DNA from: Chara braunii
Lineage: Eukaryota; Streptophyta; Charophyceae; Charales; Characeae
Reading direction: 5' to 3'
Assembly: GCA_003427395.1 (NCBI GenBank)
Contig: BFEA01000076.1
Coordinates: forward strand, 2,738,101 to 2,802,100
DNA: 64,000 nt
Positions within the stretch are counted from its first letter, which is position 1, and every line of letters starts with the position of its first letter. A program made the position numbers and the translations under genes. Under the pieces are notes generated by a model. That model saw nothing but the letters and a program-made list of their open reading frames with translations. It had not been told where the DNA came from and did no database searches. Shown here piece by piece: positions 33,451-45,143 of the stretch.

Positions 33451-36400
33451 TGAAGTGGTAACGTTGCCTTCCCCACTTCAGGCGTTGGCCAAGGCTAGTG
33501 ACCCATCCATCGCCCCACACACACATTCAGACCCACTGATGATCTGTTTGAGAGATGTGTCTGACTCCCTAGGAGAGTTACTGACTGAGTGGTCAAGGAA
33601 GGACCCCAGAGACTCTTGGGCGATGATTAGTAGAGGTCCTAAGGGTGAACATTTTGTGGTAGAGGTTGATGTAGGTGGACGCAAAGTGGGTGCCTTCGCA
33701 TATTAGGCTCTACACGGAACTTCATCAGTCGGGCTTGTGTGGTTAGGCTGCGCTTAGGGGACCAAGTGCAACGGCTTAGCATATCTGTAGCATCAACGCT
33801 AGCCAACAAGCACCGCATGGTTGTACAGGACTATGTCAAGGACGTAGTCTGTACCTTCTCCTACGGAGGAGGGGAATTGACACATAAAATCTCATTCCTA
33901 ATCAGTGACGAGCTGCCATTCGACATGTTCCTAGGCATGTACTACCTCGAGTTTGCACAACCTCAATTTGATTGGGATAGAAAGGTGATGATTCACAAGC
34001 TGCCAAATGGTAGGACCATTAGACTACAAAAGTTCAAAGCTAGCAGTCAAGTGGAAAACTACGGTTGCAAGTGTGCATCCTCCTATAACTATTATAAGCA
34101 GAATCGCGAGGAGGGCATGTACTTAGTCTTTGTCTCTGAGAAGGGGGAGGCCGTAAAATCACCCTAGAGATAGAAGCAGTCATCACACACTATTCAAACC
34201 TTTTTTAGGAGCCCACATGTGTGGTGGAAAGGGAGGTTGTCCAGGCGATAGAAGCCGTCCTTGGTAGCAAAGTACCTAGAGGACGAATCTATAAGATGTC
34301 TCCTGCGGAGTTGGATGAGCTCCGCCGCCAGCTCAAAGAGCTCACAGAGAAGAGATGGATTCGGCCTAGTACCTCCCCTTACGGTGCTCCACTTCTATTT
34401 GTTCCTAAGAAGGGAGGTACCTCAATGCCATCACCGTAAAGAACGTAGAGCCCCTACCCCGCATCGACGACCTACAGGATAGAGTGCAGGGATGCCGATA
34501 CTTTACTAAGATAGATCTAAAGTCTGAATACCATTAAATTGCCATTAGACCTGAGGACCAGCACAAAACCGCTTTTCAGACCAGCTACGGTCTGTATGAG
34601 TTTGTGGTGATGCCCTTTGGCCTATGCAATGCCCCTGGGACATTCCAACACCCAATGAATTGGATTTTTCATGATTACTTAGACAAGTTCGTGTACCTCG
34701 ACGATATCCTTATCTTTAGTAAGACTGTAGAGGAGCACGCTGAGCACTTGAAAATAGTGCTAGGTCTCCTAAGACAACACCAATACAAGGTAAAGTTGGA
34801 GAAATGCGAGTTCGGTCGCACTAAGATTTTGTACTTGGGTCATGAAATTTCTGCGCATGGGTTGAGGCCGGACGATGCCAAAGTGGCCAGCATACGAGAT
34901 TGTCTCAAGACTGTAACTGAGGTCCGATCGTTTTGGGGGATGACGGGCTACTATCGTCCGTTCGTTAAAAACTATAGTACTATAGCCTCCCCATTAACAG
35001 ATCTAACTCGCCTTGACACCCCTTGGGAGTGGACTGAAAAGTGTGAAGCAAGCTTTAAGAAATTGAAGTATGCTCTGACACACTACGCAGTCCTCAAACT
35101 TCCAGCTCCTGAGCAGCCCTTTGTCGTGACCACAAACGCCAGCCAATATGACATAGGCCCATCGAGTACATGAGGAAGAAGATGCCATCTCAGAATTTAG
35201 CAAAGTCCACGTATGAGCGTGAGCTCTATGCCCTCTATAGAGTGCTAGTCCACTGGAGGCACTATCTCCTAGCCAGATTCTTTTACTTGAGATCAGACAA
35301 TGAGACTTTGCGTTGGATCAAGACTCAACTCGTACTCTCTGACACACTAAAAAGGTGGATTCAAGTGATAGGCATGTATAACTATGAACTTGATCCAATC
35401 AATGGAGAGTATAACAAGGTGGCTGATGCACTATATCACGTCGGGCAGATTATCTGGGTGCGCTAGTGACTGAATTTGGCACATCTGATGATCTAACTCG
35501 ATCTTTGGTGGAGGCCTATCAACAAGATCCGGTAATGTCTGAGATCATTTGTAAGTTAGAAACAAAAGATAAAGTAACTTCTGACGAATCTACGATGGCA
35601 AATGGCTTGCTGTTTCTTGAGAAGGCAGGGAATAAGATTGTGTGTCCCAGATAGAGAGTCTCTTCGCAGTTTGTTTTTAGGTGAGTGTCACAATGCAACA
35701 GATCATTTCGGCTATAGGAAGACTTCAGCTAACCTAGTGCAAAGATTTCGGTGGCCTTCTATGATGCAAGATGTCAAAAAGTACGCTGAAACCTGTCAGG
35801 TTCGCCAACGAGACAAACCCAGGACTCAGGCTCCATTGGGGCTTATCAAGCCCTTGTCGATTCCTGAAGGTCCTGGTCACAGTGTGTCCATGGACTTCAT
35901 GTATACTCTTGTGACCAACAGGTCTGGAAAGAGACACATCTTCGTTATAGTGGACCGTTTTTCCAAGTATGCAAGACTAATCACTATGCCGAAAACTGCG
36001 AAAACTGATTTTGTCATCAAACTGTGTATGGATAATTGGGTGAGGGGCTTTGGATTGCCCAAGTCCATTGTCAGTGACAGGGATGTTTGCTTTACAAGCG
36101 AACTATGGTAGAATACACCCCAACAGATGGGAACCAAACTGCAAATGACAACAGGGAACCACCATGAGTCAAACGGACAAGCGAAACACATGTAGTGCAG
36201 CACCTATTAAGGCATTACATCAAGCCAAGTCAGGATGACTGGGACGAGAAGTTGCCTCTCGTCGCCAGCCTGTCCAACAATAATGTGCACAACACTACTG
36301 GCAATACTCCCAACCAATTGCATCTTGGTTGGAAGCCCATAACCGCCTTGGATTTTCTACTGCCCGAGAGCCAGTCAACTGCAACACCTTGCAGCATAAA

Positions 36401-37010
36401 ATTTGTTGTCAAGTACGAACAGATGTTGCAGCAGACCGTTGAACAAATTAGGAAGTCTCAGGACGCTATGATTGCATCTGAGAACAAACACAGACGACCA
36501 TCTAACTTCCAGGTAGGGGACAGAGTATGGGTAAAGTCACCTTAACTGGGACAAAAACTAATGCCGCAGTATTTCGGTCCCTGGGAGGTCCTAGACGTAG
36601 TGGGCGATCAAACGGATGGACCCTCCTATGTGATTCGCATCCCACCACACCTATGCACACACCCAATCTTTCTCGCCTCAAAGCTGGAACCTTTCGCTGA
36701 AACCGCACAGTTTCCCTCCAGACGGTCAATGCTGCCCCCAACCATGGATGGTGAAGTCGACATCGACGGAATCGTGGAGCATCAAATGATGTCAGTGCCT
36801 AAACTGTTGGGCAGAGACCGTCCTCCCAAGCCGAGGATGCAATATCGTGTCAGGTTCAGACACCATCTTGATCCCAGCGAAGATCGGTGGTTCACTAGAG
36901 ACGAACTCCAACGAACAGCACCTCAAGTAATTAAAGGCTATGATAGAGAACTCAAGGGAAGGGAAAGATGTCTGCAGATTAGAAGACTTCTCAGAGGACT
37001 GTCGAAGTAA
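33451..37010 (+). pseudogene. element C pol
   Basis: Pre-protease and protease (GPKGEHFVVEVDVGGRK), a frameshift and stop at the active-site box near 33705 (the other frame reads GSTRNFIS), retropepsin end (FDMFLGMYYLE), then TAG at 34206 after NLF. RT pieces: RQLKELTEKRWIRPS; a 27-nt-scale deletion at 34420 removes the RMCIDY box; [13 protein letters not shown] and [12 protein letters not shown] (two residues missing before YLDD). RNase H has lost the AVLAQ stretch (35155). Integrase has Asp in SMDFM, Asp in SDRDVCF and Glu in NHHESNGQ, with breaks near 36108 and 36190. The GPWEVLDVVG and chromodomain-like parts (36561-37010) are open. Many indels make it non-functional. Confidence 0.88.
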
Positions 37011-37022
37011 AGGAGGAGGGAA

Positions 37023-37092
37023 TGCGAGGATTTGGGTCCTCGGCGATCTTGAGGGGCCCTGATACAAATGTGCTTACCCTAAGTGAAGGCGG
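37023..37092 (+). repeat. element C 3' LTR, first part
   Basis: Starts TGCGAGGATTTGGGTCC after the polypurine tract, like E (TGCGAGGATCTGGGTCC). It stops after cctaagtgaaggcgg, where LTR F begins. Confidence 0.85.
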
Positions 37093-38160
37093 TGTCGGTG
37101 CGAATACCCTGACAATGGTATCCGCCCTGGGTTTTTCAAGCGACAGGAAGTAAGTTTACGAATCTCATTTTTTTTACGGAGCTTTTGATGATCGATCTCT
37201 CAAAGCCAAAGCAATCTAATATACTCGGAAAAAAGCAAAGGCCATATAAGTGTACCGAGCGAGGCGCGGCCGAGTCTGTGGTTTACATTGACAGGATGGT
37301 TGATTAGAGTAGAGCGTGAGTGGGCGCGCAATTTTAAGGCGCGTGTGTGATTTTTCTCATTCTTAATCATGATGCCGACATAGACATTCGGGTTGGCTTG
37401 GATTATTGATTGGTTTACTGCGTTTGGCGGCAGTAGGGTTGGCATGTGGGGTGGTGTGTGCCGTGGCCGCTACGCAGTGTGTGCTAGCCGACAGGGATGC
37501 CTAGTGGTTGTGGGCTAACTGCCGACAGGGATATGGCCCAAGGCGTTTTTTTTGCACCTGCATGCACCACTTTATATAGGATCTCGCGCGTGCTGGTACG
37601 AGGCTTGGGCTTAGCCCTATAGGTTACGACACTGGACTATCACGGCGGAGGTACGATGTTCGAGGCCAGCGGGCGGCAGCATAGGAGCGCTGGAGCATTG
37701 AAGGGCTGAGGGGTTGAGGGTCCCGTGGGACTATCCCCCTTAGTTTTGCTGGGGGAATCTAAACGCGGGCCCGCTTGTCTCAGAATTTTAGATCTTTAGT
37801 CTTCTGTTTTTTTTTATTTTTTATTTTAGCTCTATTTTAGCCAATACCGGTTTCAAGTCCGGGCCAAGGGTCCGTGAGCGGGACCATGGCGGGTATGCAT
37901 ATAAGTTAGTGGCATACAGGACGCGGTCAAGCCTGAGCAAAAGGGAGGGGAGGGGGCATGATGGCTCTCTCCAACAGCAGGCCCGGCGCAAAGACTGGGC
38001 GACAGCAGTATTGCGGGGCACTCCCCCGATAGAGTCCTTTGGGATATCGGTTAGAATTGGAACGATACAGAGAAGGCTAGCCTGGCCCGGCGGGAGGCTA
38101 GCGGTTGACTCCTGTCAAGGTCGTCCGTCGGACCGACAGAGGCCACTGGTCAACAAGCCT

Positions 38161-38183
38161 CATAAGTATAAATCAAGAGGCAG
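38161..38183 (+). promoter_or_regulatory. TATA-type core promoter in LTR F
   Basis: cataagtataaatcaagagg followed by cagcgaac and cattcg-like bases matches the promoter block of LTR A (11890-11871, minus). It lies 1.07 kb into the LTR. Confidence 0.6.
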
Positions 38184-40399
38184 CGAACAACTATTCGTCC
38201 ATCCCTGCGTAAGCCATGAGAGGGCAAATAGCGCAGCGGGAGAGTAGAGCAGCAACGAGAGAACTGAACCCGGGCGGGAAGTCGGGTCAGGCGCACGGGA
38301 AGGTAGGTGATGATGACGAAGACGAACGCTGGCGCCGACCGTTCGGTTGTAGGAAGAGAGGTGGGGCGGAACGGTGGGCGGTAGCAGAGTGACGGGCGGT
38401 AGCGGAGTAACGGGCAGGAGGTAAGAGGTAGAGTAGTGGACGAACCTGGACGGGGGATTGCACCAAGTGCGTACATATCGAATTTGGAGATGGCGGGAGC
38501 AAAGTGGGAAATGAAGAATCTCACTCGATTCTCCATTGAATCGAGCAAAGGAGGAATCGAAACTGGAGTTTGGGAGTAGGGCGAACTAATTGGAAAATTC
38601 AGATTGGTAAGAAGAGTGGTGTATGAGAAGCTAGAAGGGAAGAGTCATGCGCGAAGAGCATGGAGATGGTGAGGAAAACGGGAGTGAGAAAAGCGTATAC
38701 TGCCTGTTTCTCGACGAAATCGGACGAGCAAAGCTGCTAACGAAGGGTTTTTGGTAGCTGCGAGTTAAGATATGAACTCAGTTTTTGTGTTAGATTAGAA
38801 GATTTCGAGCTAGACGGAGTATAGACTGCGTGGAGATGGTTGAACGAAGTTTTCAATATCTTGCCCGATCCTTCGAGGAATTGGGCGAATTAAGATACTA
38901 AACTAAGTTTTTTTATGGTAAGGGAGTTCGAATCTACGGTCAAAATAAGCAGATTGGTAGTGAAAGGTGAGGAGCAGAAGCCGAAGTGGAAAAAAGTGGG
39001 GGGGAAGATTCTAATGGACCTGGACATATGTCTCCGCTAGGTTCATTCAATGAAAAAGGAGTGAGTCGCGAGGTTACTAACTTACCTATTGGTCGCTGCG
39101 ATGTGTTGGAAGTAACCTCGCTATTTGTCTGACCGCATGGTTGGGAACCACCCGCGTGTCTTCCCGGGTTCTAACAGAAGACTCAATCGATTCTGCTTAT
39201 CCTGTCGTAGACAGCGAGGAAGAAAGGGGTAGTAGGCACCTACCTCATGAAACAAGTTATGCGGGAGAGTCAAAAGTCACACTACGACTCCGCACTTCGA
39301 AGCGTGTGGGAGTTTGGCGGTGTATCCGCCCATTTTTTAAGAGGGGCAATCGTTCAGTTTTTGTACGTTTCAACAAGTGAAAGATTGGAGATCTATTGCG
39401 AGCCGACGTATGCCTAGCTTATCGAACGAAGGGATGGGAGACGACTGCTAATACTTGTCTACAGGATGCGGGCTGCTCACCTCAATGAGCGGTTCATAAC
39501 TAACGAGCAGGACTATCTGCAGCGGGTGGTGCAGAGCGAAATGAAGGATGAAGTTGCGTAGCGGACTGTGCAGGGTGCTGGGTCGGGCTACTGTATTGCA
39601 CTAAGCTCCCATAGTAGTGGCTTGTATACTCAGCGTCCCACGGGCTGTCCACCTCAGCCGATTCATAACAGAATCGAGTGAATTGAGGTAGTGAGTAGAG
39701 GTTTATATGCCGCCGGCAGGAACGCAGGATCGCTAGGCCACCTTTCACGTGATCGCCATGATCCTCTTCTCCGTTGTGCTAGCGGCGGGTGCCCGGGGCA
39801 TGTAGTCGTATTCGGCTGCCCGCTCAACACTGATAGTCGTAACCATGGGCCCCCTCCCCGCAACGTAATCCCCTTGGTCAGTTGAACCTGGACATGAGGG
39901 CGGGCAGATGCGTCCTACGTTGAGGATCGTTGTAGAACGTACTGTCACAGAAGGAGAGAGGCACGGTGCATAGTTTCCGTGGGTTTGAATGGGAGACACA
40001 TTCCAACTGACTCACTGAGTCGAACGGAGTAGCTAGAGGCATGATTGAAGTGGGGACTTACCTATAGCCTGTACGTTACCCCATACGCTCGGCGAACTAA
40101 GGAATAGGAGAGGAGCTGTGAAAATAGGGGGTGCGATTGCTAGCACGATAGTCTGAGGGTCGCTTGTCTGCGGTACTTGGGAGAAACCCGTTTGAAGAAT
40201 TGGTGTGCTAATCAGAACCATTGCGAAGGGATGATGGCAAGTTGCCAACTAAAATTGCAGGCTTGCTGTTTGACTGATCCGCTATGCTGACGGGAGCTGC
40301 GACCGACAAGCTATGGGAAATACAAGCCTGCCATCTCAGCCGGAGGATGGAAGGCTGAGGTCCTTGAGGGAGGGCCCTTGTTGAGACTGCAAGTGGGAG

Positions 40400-41035
40400 A
40401 CACGGTGGTGGAGCGGGCGCTGGTCAATAAGAGGTGCTGCATATTGTGGCTGTTACAGGCTGCCACATACTGTTGGGTGCTGCAGGCTGTGGCAAACGGC
40501 TGCAGTGGACTACTGCTGCGTTGTGGATTGTGTGCAGACTGCGTTGTCAGTATGTAAGGATGAGCAGCTGGTGAGAGACAAAGCAGCTGCTGCATGTTGC
40601 GGCTGAGTACTACGTATTGCTGCACTTCATTGTTAACTGTGGATGAGCGGCTGTTGCTATTTCTGACTATGCGCAGGCTACTGTTGGGGGCTGCTGTTGA
40701 CTGGGCACAGACTGCGGCGGCGTATTGCGCGCAAGCTGCTACTGCCGCCTGCAGTTGGTTGTTGTATACGACTGCGGACTGAGCACAGACTACTGTTGTC
40801 TGCTGCATCTGGGCACGAACTACCGCTGCTACTGTTGCTGCTGACCGCCGCTGTGTGCTACTGCTGTGTTCGGTGGCTGGGCAGGAACAGTTGTCGATGT
40901 TTTTTTGCTGTGCACAACTGCTATTACTATTGGCCGTGCACAGACAACAGCTGCGTACTATGCGCGGACTACTACTGCTGGCAGCTACTGCTGTTACTGT
41001 GACCGCTGTTGAGTATTGCTGCTGCATCTAAGGAC
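40400..41035. repeat. degenerate CTG/GCTG-rich low-complexity tract
   Basis: Frequent ctgctg, gttgctg and ctgttg words. The minus-strand frame 41027-40311 (238 codons, rich in Ala, Gln, Cys, Ser) is explained by this composition. The equivalent part of LTR G (29750-30200) has cagcaacaac words in inverted orientation. Confidence 0.8.
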
Positions 41036-41712
41036 TGTTACAGGCTGTTGTGCGGCTGCGGTTGGACTGAGGAGAGGTGTTGAGGCTCGAGAAGGTGATC
41101 AGGCTGAATAAATAGGGGGTTAGTGCTGCGATGTGGGAGGTCGTCAGGGGATTGATTCCGGCAATTCGACGTCAGAAGTTGAACAAGCTGTTACATTGGT
41201 TGCCATTGCGGGACCCTCAGGCGAATGAAGGTATCGAGGCCCTCTCCTGAGAGTCGAGTTGTCCCCTTCTTGTATCTCGAGAGTCTGAAACCCCTATCTT
41301 CTGCCTTTCTTACTCTTAAGTCTAATCCAGTTTTGAGAGGAAGGCGGCAGGAGGGATTGCAACCCATAAGACTGCAGGAAGGCTCTGTGGGGAGTTATCC
41401 CACCGATTGCGGGAGCTCTGACGGAACCTAGGCAAGGTTCTGGAGGCAGGGAACCGTAAGGTAAACTATCTCTATCTGTATAACCCACTACACCCATGTT
41501 TGCCTATCCCCCTGTAATTTGATTGGCGTATGCATGCGTGTCCCTATGATTTTTCGTTTTCTCTTCAGGACATAACCAGACTAAGTAAAGGAACGCATGT
41601 ATAATGTCAGTTTCAGCTTCTTTGTTTGACTGAAAGCAGATTGTGGGGTTACAACTAGGGGAAGGGTGGGAGAAAGGCAGTATTGTATGAAGTTTGACTG
41701 GGTCAACCAAAG

Positions 41713-42438
41713 GCTGGGTCAGTTCCATAAGCTTGGGAAGGCCCAGCGCTATGTTTATTTTTGGATTGCCTGGAGAACCAGACATGTTCCATAAGTTTGG
41801 GTGGTCTGGTTGCTCTGACTGTGAGGGCTGATTGTGTTTGACTTTCAGGGACCAAGCATGTTCCATAAGTTTGGGTGGCTTGGTCGCCTTGTTTACTTTG
41901 GGGTTTTGTCAGTTTCTTTAGCTTCTGAACGAGGAGGTATGAGCATGTTCCATAAGTTTGGGTGGCTTAGCCTCTTCCTGCTTTGGTTTTAAGAGAAACG
42001 AACCAGGCTGAGGACCAAGACATGTTCCATAAGTTTGGGTGGTATTGGCCCAACGCCTCGCACATGCTGGAACCAGAAGGTTATAACTTGGCTATACTCT
42101 ATTATTATATTATCTATGAACAGGCTAGTCAGACAGGGTTCCATAAGTTTGGGTGGTCTGACTATAGCTTATCACCAACTGAAGAGAGTATTAATTAAGA
42201 ATAAAACTTCTGGTACGAAGGGGCAGACTAAGTCTTGAGTTGAAGATGATCGGCTCAGTTATATGCTACCTCAAAAGATTAAGTGCAGACAATTATATAA
42301 ATTTTGGATACTTAAACAGTTCAGGGCGACTAGGGTGGCCTAGCCATATGCCCAAAGAAGAGAAACGTTATTGTGCCCTTTGTTTGTGTATACTTCATGG
42401 TTGGGCTAGACATGTTCCATAAGTTTGGGTGGTCTAGC
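41713..42438. repeat. array of seven hairpins with a conserved loop and variable stems
   Basis: The loop ATGTTCCATAAGTTTGGGTG is identical in five copies and nearly so in two. Stems differ but pair: 41713 gctggg/cccagc; 41776 aaccagac/gtctggtt; 41850 gaccaagc/gcttggtc; 41934 gaggtatgagc/gcttagcctc (one bulge, two G-T pairs); 42012 ggaccaagac/gtattggccc (8 of 10 pairs); 42126 tagtcagac/gtctgacta; 42405 gctagac/gtctagc. Spacing is irregular (63-279 bp) and the DNA between copies is unrelated, so this is not an ordinary tandem repeat. It is absent from the matching part of LTR G. Function unknown. Confidence 0.92.
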
Positions 42439-42724
42439 TTTTTGCTCTATGTAGGCTGGGTATAAGGGAATGAATCATTGAAAGACTATGAACTATTGTT
42501 TGCTAAGTTGACTTAGGGATGGTGAGAGTACTTACCTTTGTGGTTTGGCCTGCATGTGACTGAGTGATGCCACTACTTAATCCGAGTTTCAATTGATAGG
42601 TAGTTGCTTTAGTTGCTCGCCACATGCTAGAGCCATAGGAGTTAGTTTCAATTCCTGCATTTTTCGAGCTGAAATTTTTTTACTTGGATCAATTTCTGCA
42701 TTTTATGGGATCTTTTGTTGTACT

Positions 42725-43302
42725 TTGGTCTTGTATAAATCTTGGTAAGTCACTTTCTCTACGGGAAGCGCTGTCAAAATTTCTACAAAACCAAGGAGTT
42801 AGTCAAACTTTGTCTTTTTTAGGATCCAGTTCTTTTTTATTCTTTGACTTAGTAAAAATTTGGAAAGCCTCTTTTTCTACAGGAAGTGCTGCCTAATTCA
42901 GGGAGTTACACAAAATTGGGCCTTGAAGAGTCGAAGTCATTTCATATTATAAACTTAGCTTTGTATAAATCTTGGAATAGCGCTTTCTCTACGGGAAGCG
43001 CTGCCGAAATTTCTACAAATCTAAGGAGTTGGTTAAATTTTGTCTTAGCAGGATTCAAATTTTATGTTTGAGTTCATATCTGGCCTAGTATAAATCTTGA
43101 AAGTCTTCCTTTCTAAAGGAAGTGCTGCCCAAATTTTTACTAATTCCAGGAGTTAGACAAATTTTGACTTTCTGGAATCCAAAAGTTTGATTTTTAAGCT
43201 AGTATAAATTATGCGATGGCACTTTTCCTGGGGGAAGCGCTGCTGAAATTTTCTTCACAAGTCGGTTAACCTTTTTTCTAATTTAGAGGAGTTAGATTAT
43301 AT
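42725..43302 (+). repeat. five tandem units of about 115 bp in LTR F
   Basis: Units start near 42731, 42849, 42961, 43084 and 43199. Each reads (c)ttgtataaatcttgg...ctacgggaagcgctgcc...aaatttctacaaa...aaggagtta. Unit three has the palindrome agcgctt...aagcgct around tctctacggg. Inverted relatives lie at 27200-27700. The last unit ends tttcgaca followed by ggtggcgattctggcgatcc, which resembles an LTR end plus a primer site. Confidence 0.85.
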
Positions 43303-43916
43303 TTCGACAGGTGGCGATTCTGGCGATCCACCCTGGGTAGGGAAGATGATGCCAAAGGTCTGCTTTCTTGGGCACGTGCGCAGGGATAGACTTAGGCTTG
43401 GATATCGGGAGGATTTCTGTAAGAACAGGGTATGAAAATTATTCCTTGTGCGCTTATAAGTTTAGCCTGGACATTGGCCTGTTTCATGTTATAGGTCCTT
43501 CTTTGAACGATTCGATTCAGGATTTTTGGGCTAGATTCAGCTTTGATCCCACGAGGATCACCTTCTGTTATCATTGATAATAGGTCGGTTGCCAATTCGT
43601 CGGTTTATTACTCAATTCCAACTCAACCTAAAAAGACTTTTATTGAATGGCCATTTAACAAAGGCACTGAGTATTTAATTATGGATGGTTGGATAGGAGG
43701 TTGGGGCTTGTATGGCAAAAGCGAGGGGTATGAGTACAAAGAATGGTTGGGGTTGACTTCGTGTCGTGCGTGAACTTTATTTCGACTCTTTGATGTGATT
43801 GTAGGTATGTTCTATGGTTCGGATTTTGGGATTGACTGCCTGCGATCACACATGTAAATATGGTTATGAGGAGCCCCACTGTGATTGTGAGAAATGATCG
43901 TCACATACCTATCCCC

Positions 43917-43942
43917 CTTATATATATATCTATATCTATATC

Positions 43943-43980
<38 letters not shown>

Positions 43981-44017
43981 TCGTCACAAACAGAACTGTC
44001 CGGTAAACCGTTGGCAG

Positions 44018-44049
<32 letters not shown>

Positions 44050-44050
44050 A
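43917..44050. repeat. (TA)n and (TG)n microsatellites
   Basis: tatata-type repeats at 43917-43981 and 44018-44030, and (tg)n at 44030-44050. The bases atcgtcaca occur on both sides of the first tract (about 43898 and 43980). Confidence 0.95.
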
Positions 44051-45143
44051 CCTGTGTCGGAAGTACGCAGGACCTGAGGGGCCCGCGTATTAAGAATTAA
44101 ATAGGGGTTTGAGGTTGAGAAAAGGGAGAAAAACCCCTCCACTGAATGCATACTTATTCATTATTTATGAGTCGGACGTTGGTCCTGGGCCGGGATTAAA
44201 GGTCCTTGTCCAGGACACCCTAAGCCCTAGACTCTGCAGGGAAGGAATCCGCCCCCGCGCAGAGCCTATTTTCCATGCCTGCCGAGACGCTCAAGCGAAA
44301 GGCCGGAGGTCTCGCGGCGGTCGCACGGCTATTCCTTCAGCCGTGCAATATCATGAGGGATTAGACCATCACGATACTTCGAGTCTGACACTAGAGTGTC
44401 ATAAGCGGTACTCGGATCCAGGAGGGACCGCTTGATTATGGGTACTACATAGTACGCCATCACTGCGACTGCTTGTGCATGCTTTCAATGCGAGTCAATA
44501 TGAGTAGGCCCTGCACCCGCGCGGTTTTATGCTAAGTCTCGCGTGTAACGCCTATCTGATTTCCGCGTCAGAAAGTTATGGGATGGCTACCAAGGGACTA
44601 GGAGCGTTGTCGCGTTGTTTTGTTTCGGGCCGTTCTGTATAAGTGCGTGTGTATGTGCGTTTTTTATTTTTTATGTTCTTTATAGTGGTGTGCGCGTGGC
44701 ATATGGGATGCGTCCTAGTCGACCGACGACAGATCGCACTTGGGACTTCAGCCCCCCAAGATGTCGGTTCACGTGCGGGTCCGATAGAGGCGTACTACCG
44801 CGCGTACCCCCTATGCTAGAGCGAACGAGAAACGCCCTCATCTGGTCCACCTCTGCGATTGCAGCTGATTAACTTTCGTACTGTGGACTGGTAGCTCGAC
44901 GGGGATACGCCCACCGAAGGCAGGTGACAGCTCCCATAAGGTGGAGGTAAGTCGTGCCTCGTGTAGGCGCTATCCTGTCGTAGGGGCTCGCGAGAGGTAT
45001 GGCTGGCGCACTCGGCCGGAGCGGCTTTGCGGAAGCTCCATGTATATTTTGCGACGAATGATTTTAGACCAACTCCTGCGTGACGCGGTCGGGAGGGTCC
45101 CGCGCTGCCCTGTGCGGTGCCGGACCGATGTGCTCGACAGCGG

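Larger units (their letters stand above)
37093..45139 (+). repeat. solo giant LTR F (8.05 kb)
   Basis: Begins TGTCGGTGCG and ends GTGCTCGACA, so the ends form TGTCG...CGACA. It is flanked by a 4-bp direct repeat gcgg (37089-37092 and 45140-45143) and sits inside the 3' LTR of C. No primer site, gag or pol is present. Its 5' and 3' ends and several internal blocks match LTR G. Inside are a TATA block (38161), a CTG-like low-complexity stretch (40400-41030), the hairpin array (41713-42438), 115-bp tandem units (42725-43302) and AT/TG microsatellites. Whether it is one LTR or a compound insertion depends on a proper alignment with G. Confidence 0.7.

Noticed and set aside
34200-34210. ttttttagga as a retroviral -1 slippery site
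   Set aside because: The heptamer is not in the register needed in the pol frame, and a one-base slip there would not lead back into pol.
40311-41027. 238-codon Ala/Gln/Ser/Cys-rich frame on the minus strand
   Set aside because: Explained by the CTG-like low-complexity tract. No domain, and its counterpart in LTR G is not open.
41713-42438. CRISPR-like array (conserved repeats with different spacers)
   Set aside because: Intervals range from about 60 to 280 bp, the conserved part is a loop with variable paired flanks, and no cas gene or prokaryotic context is present.
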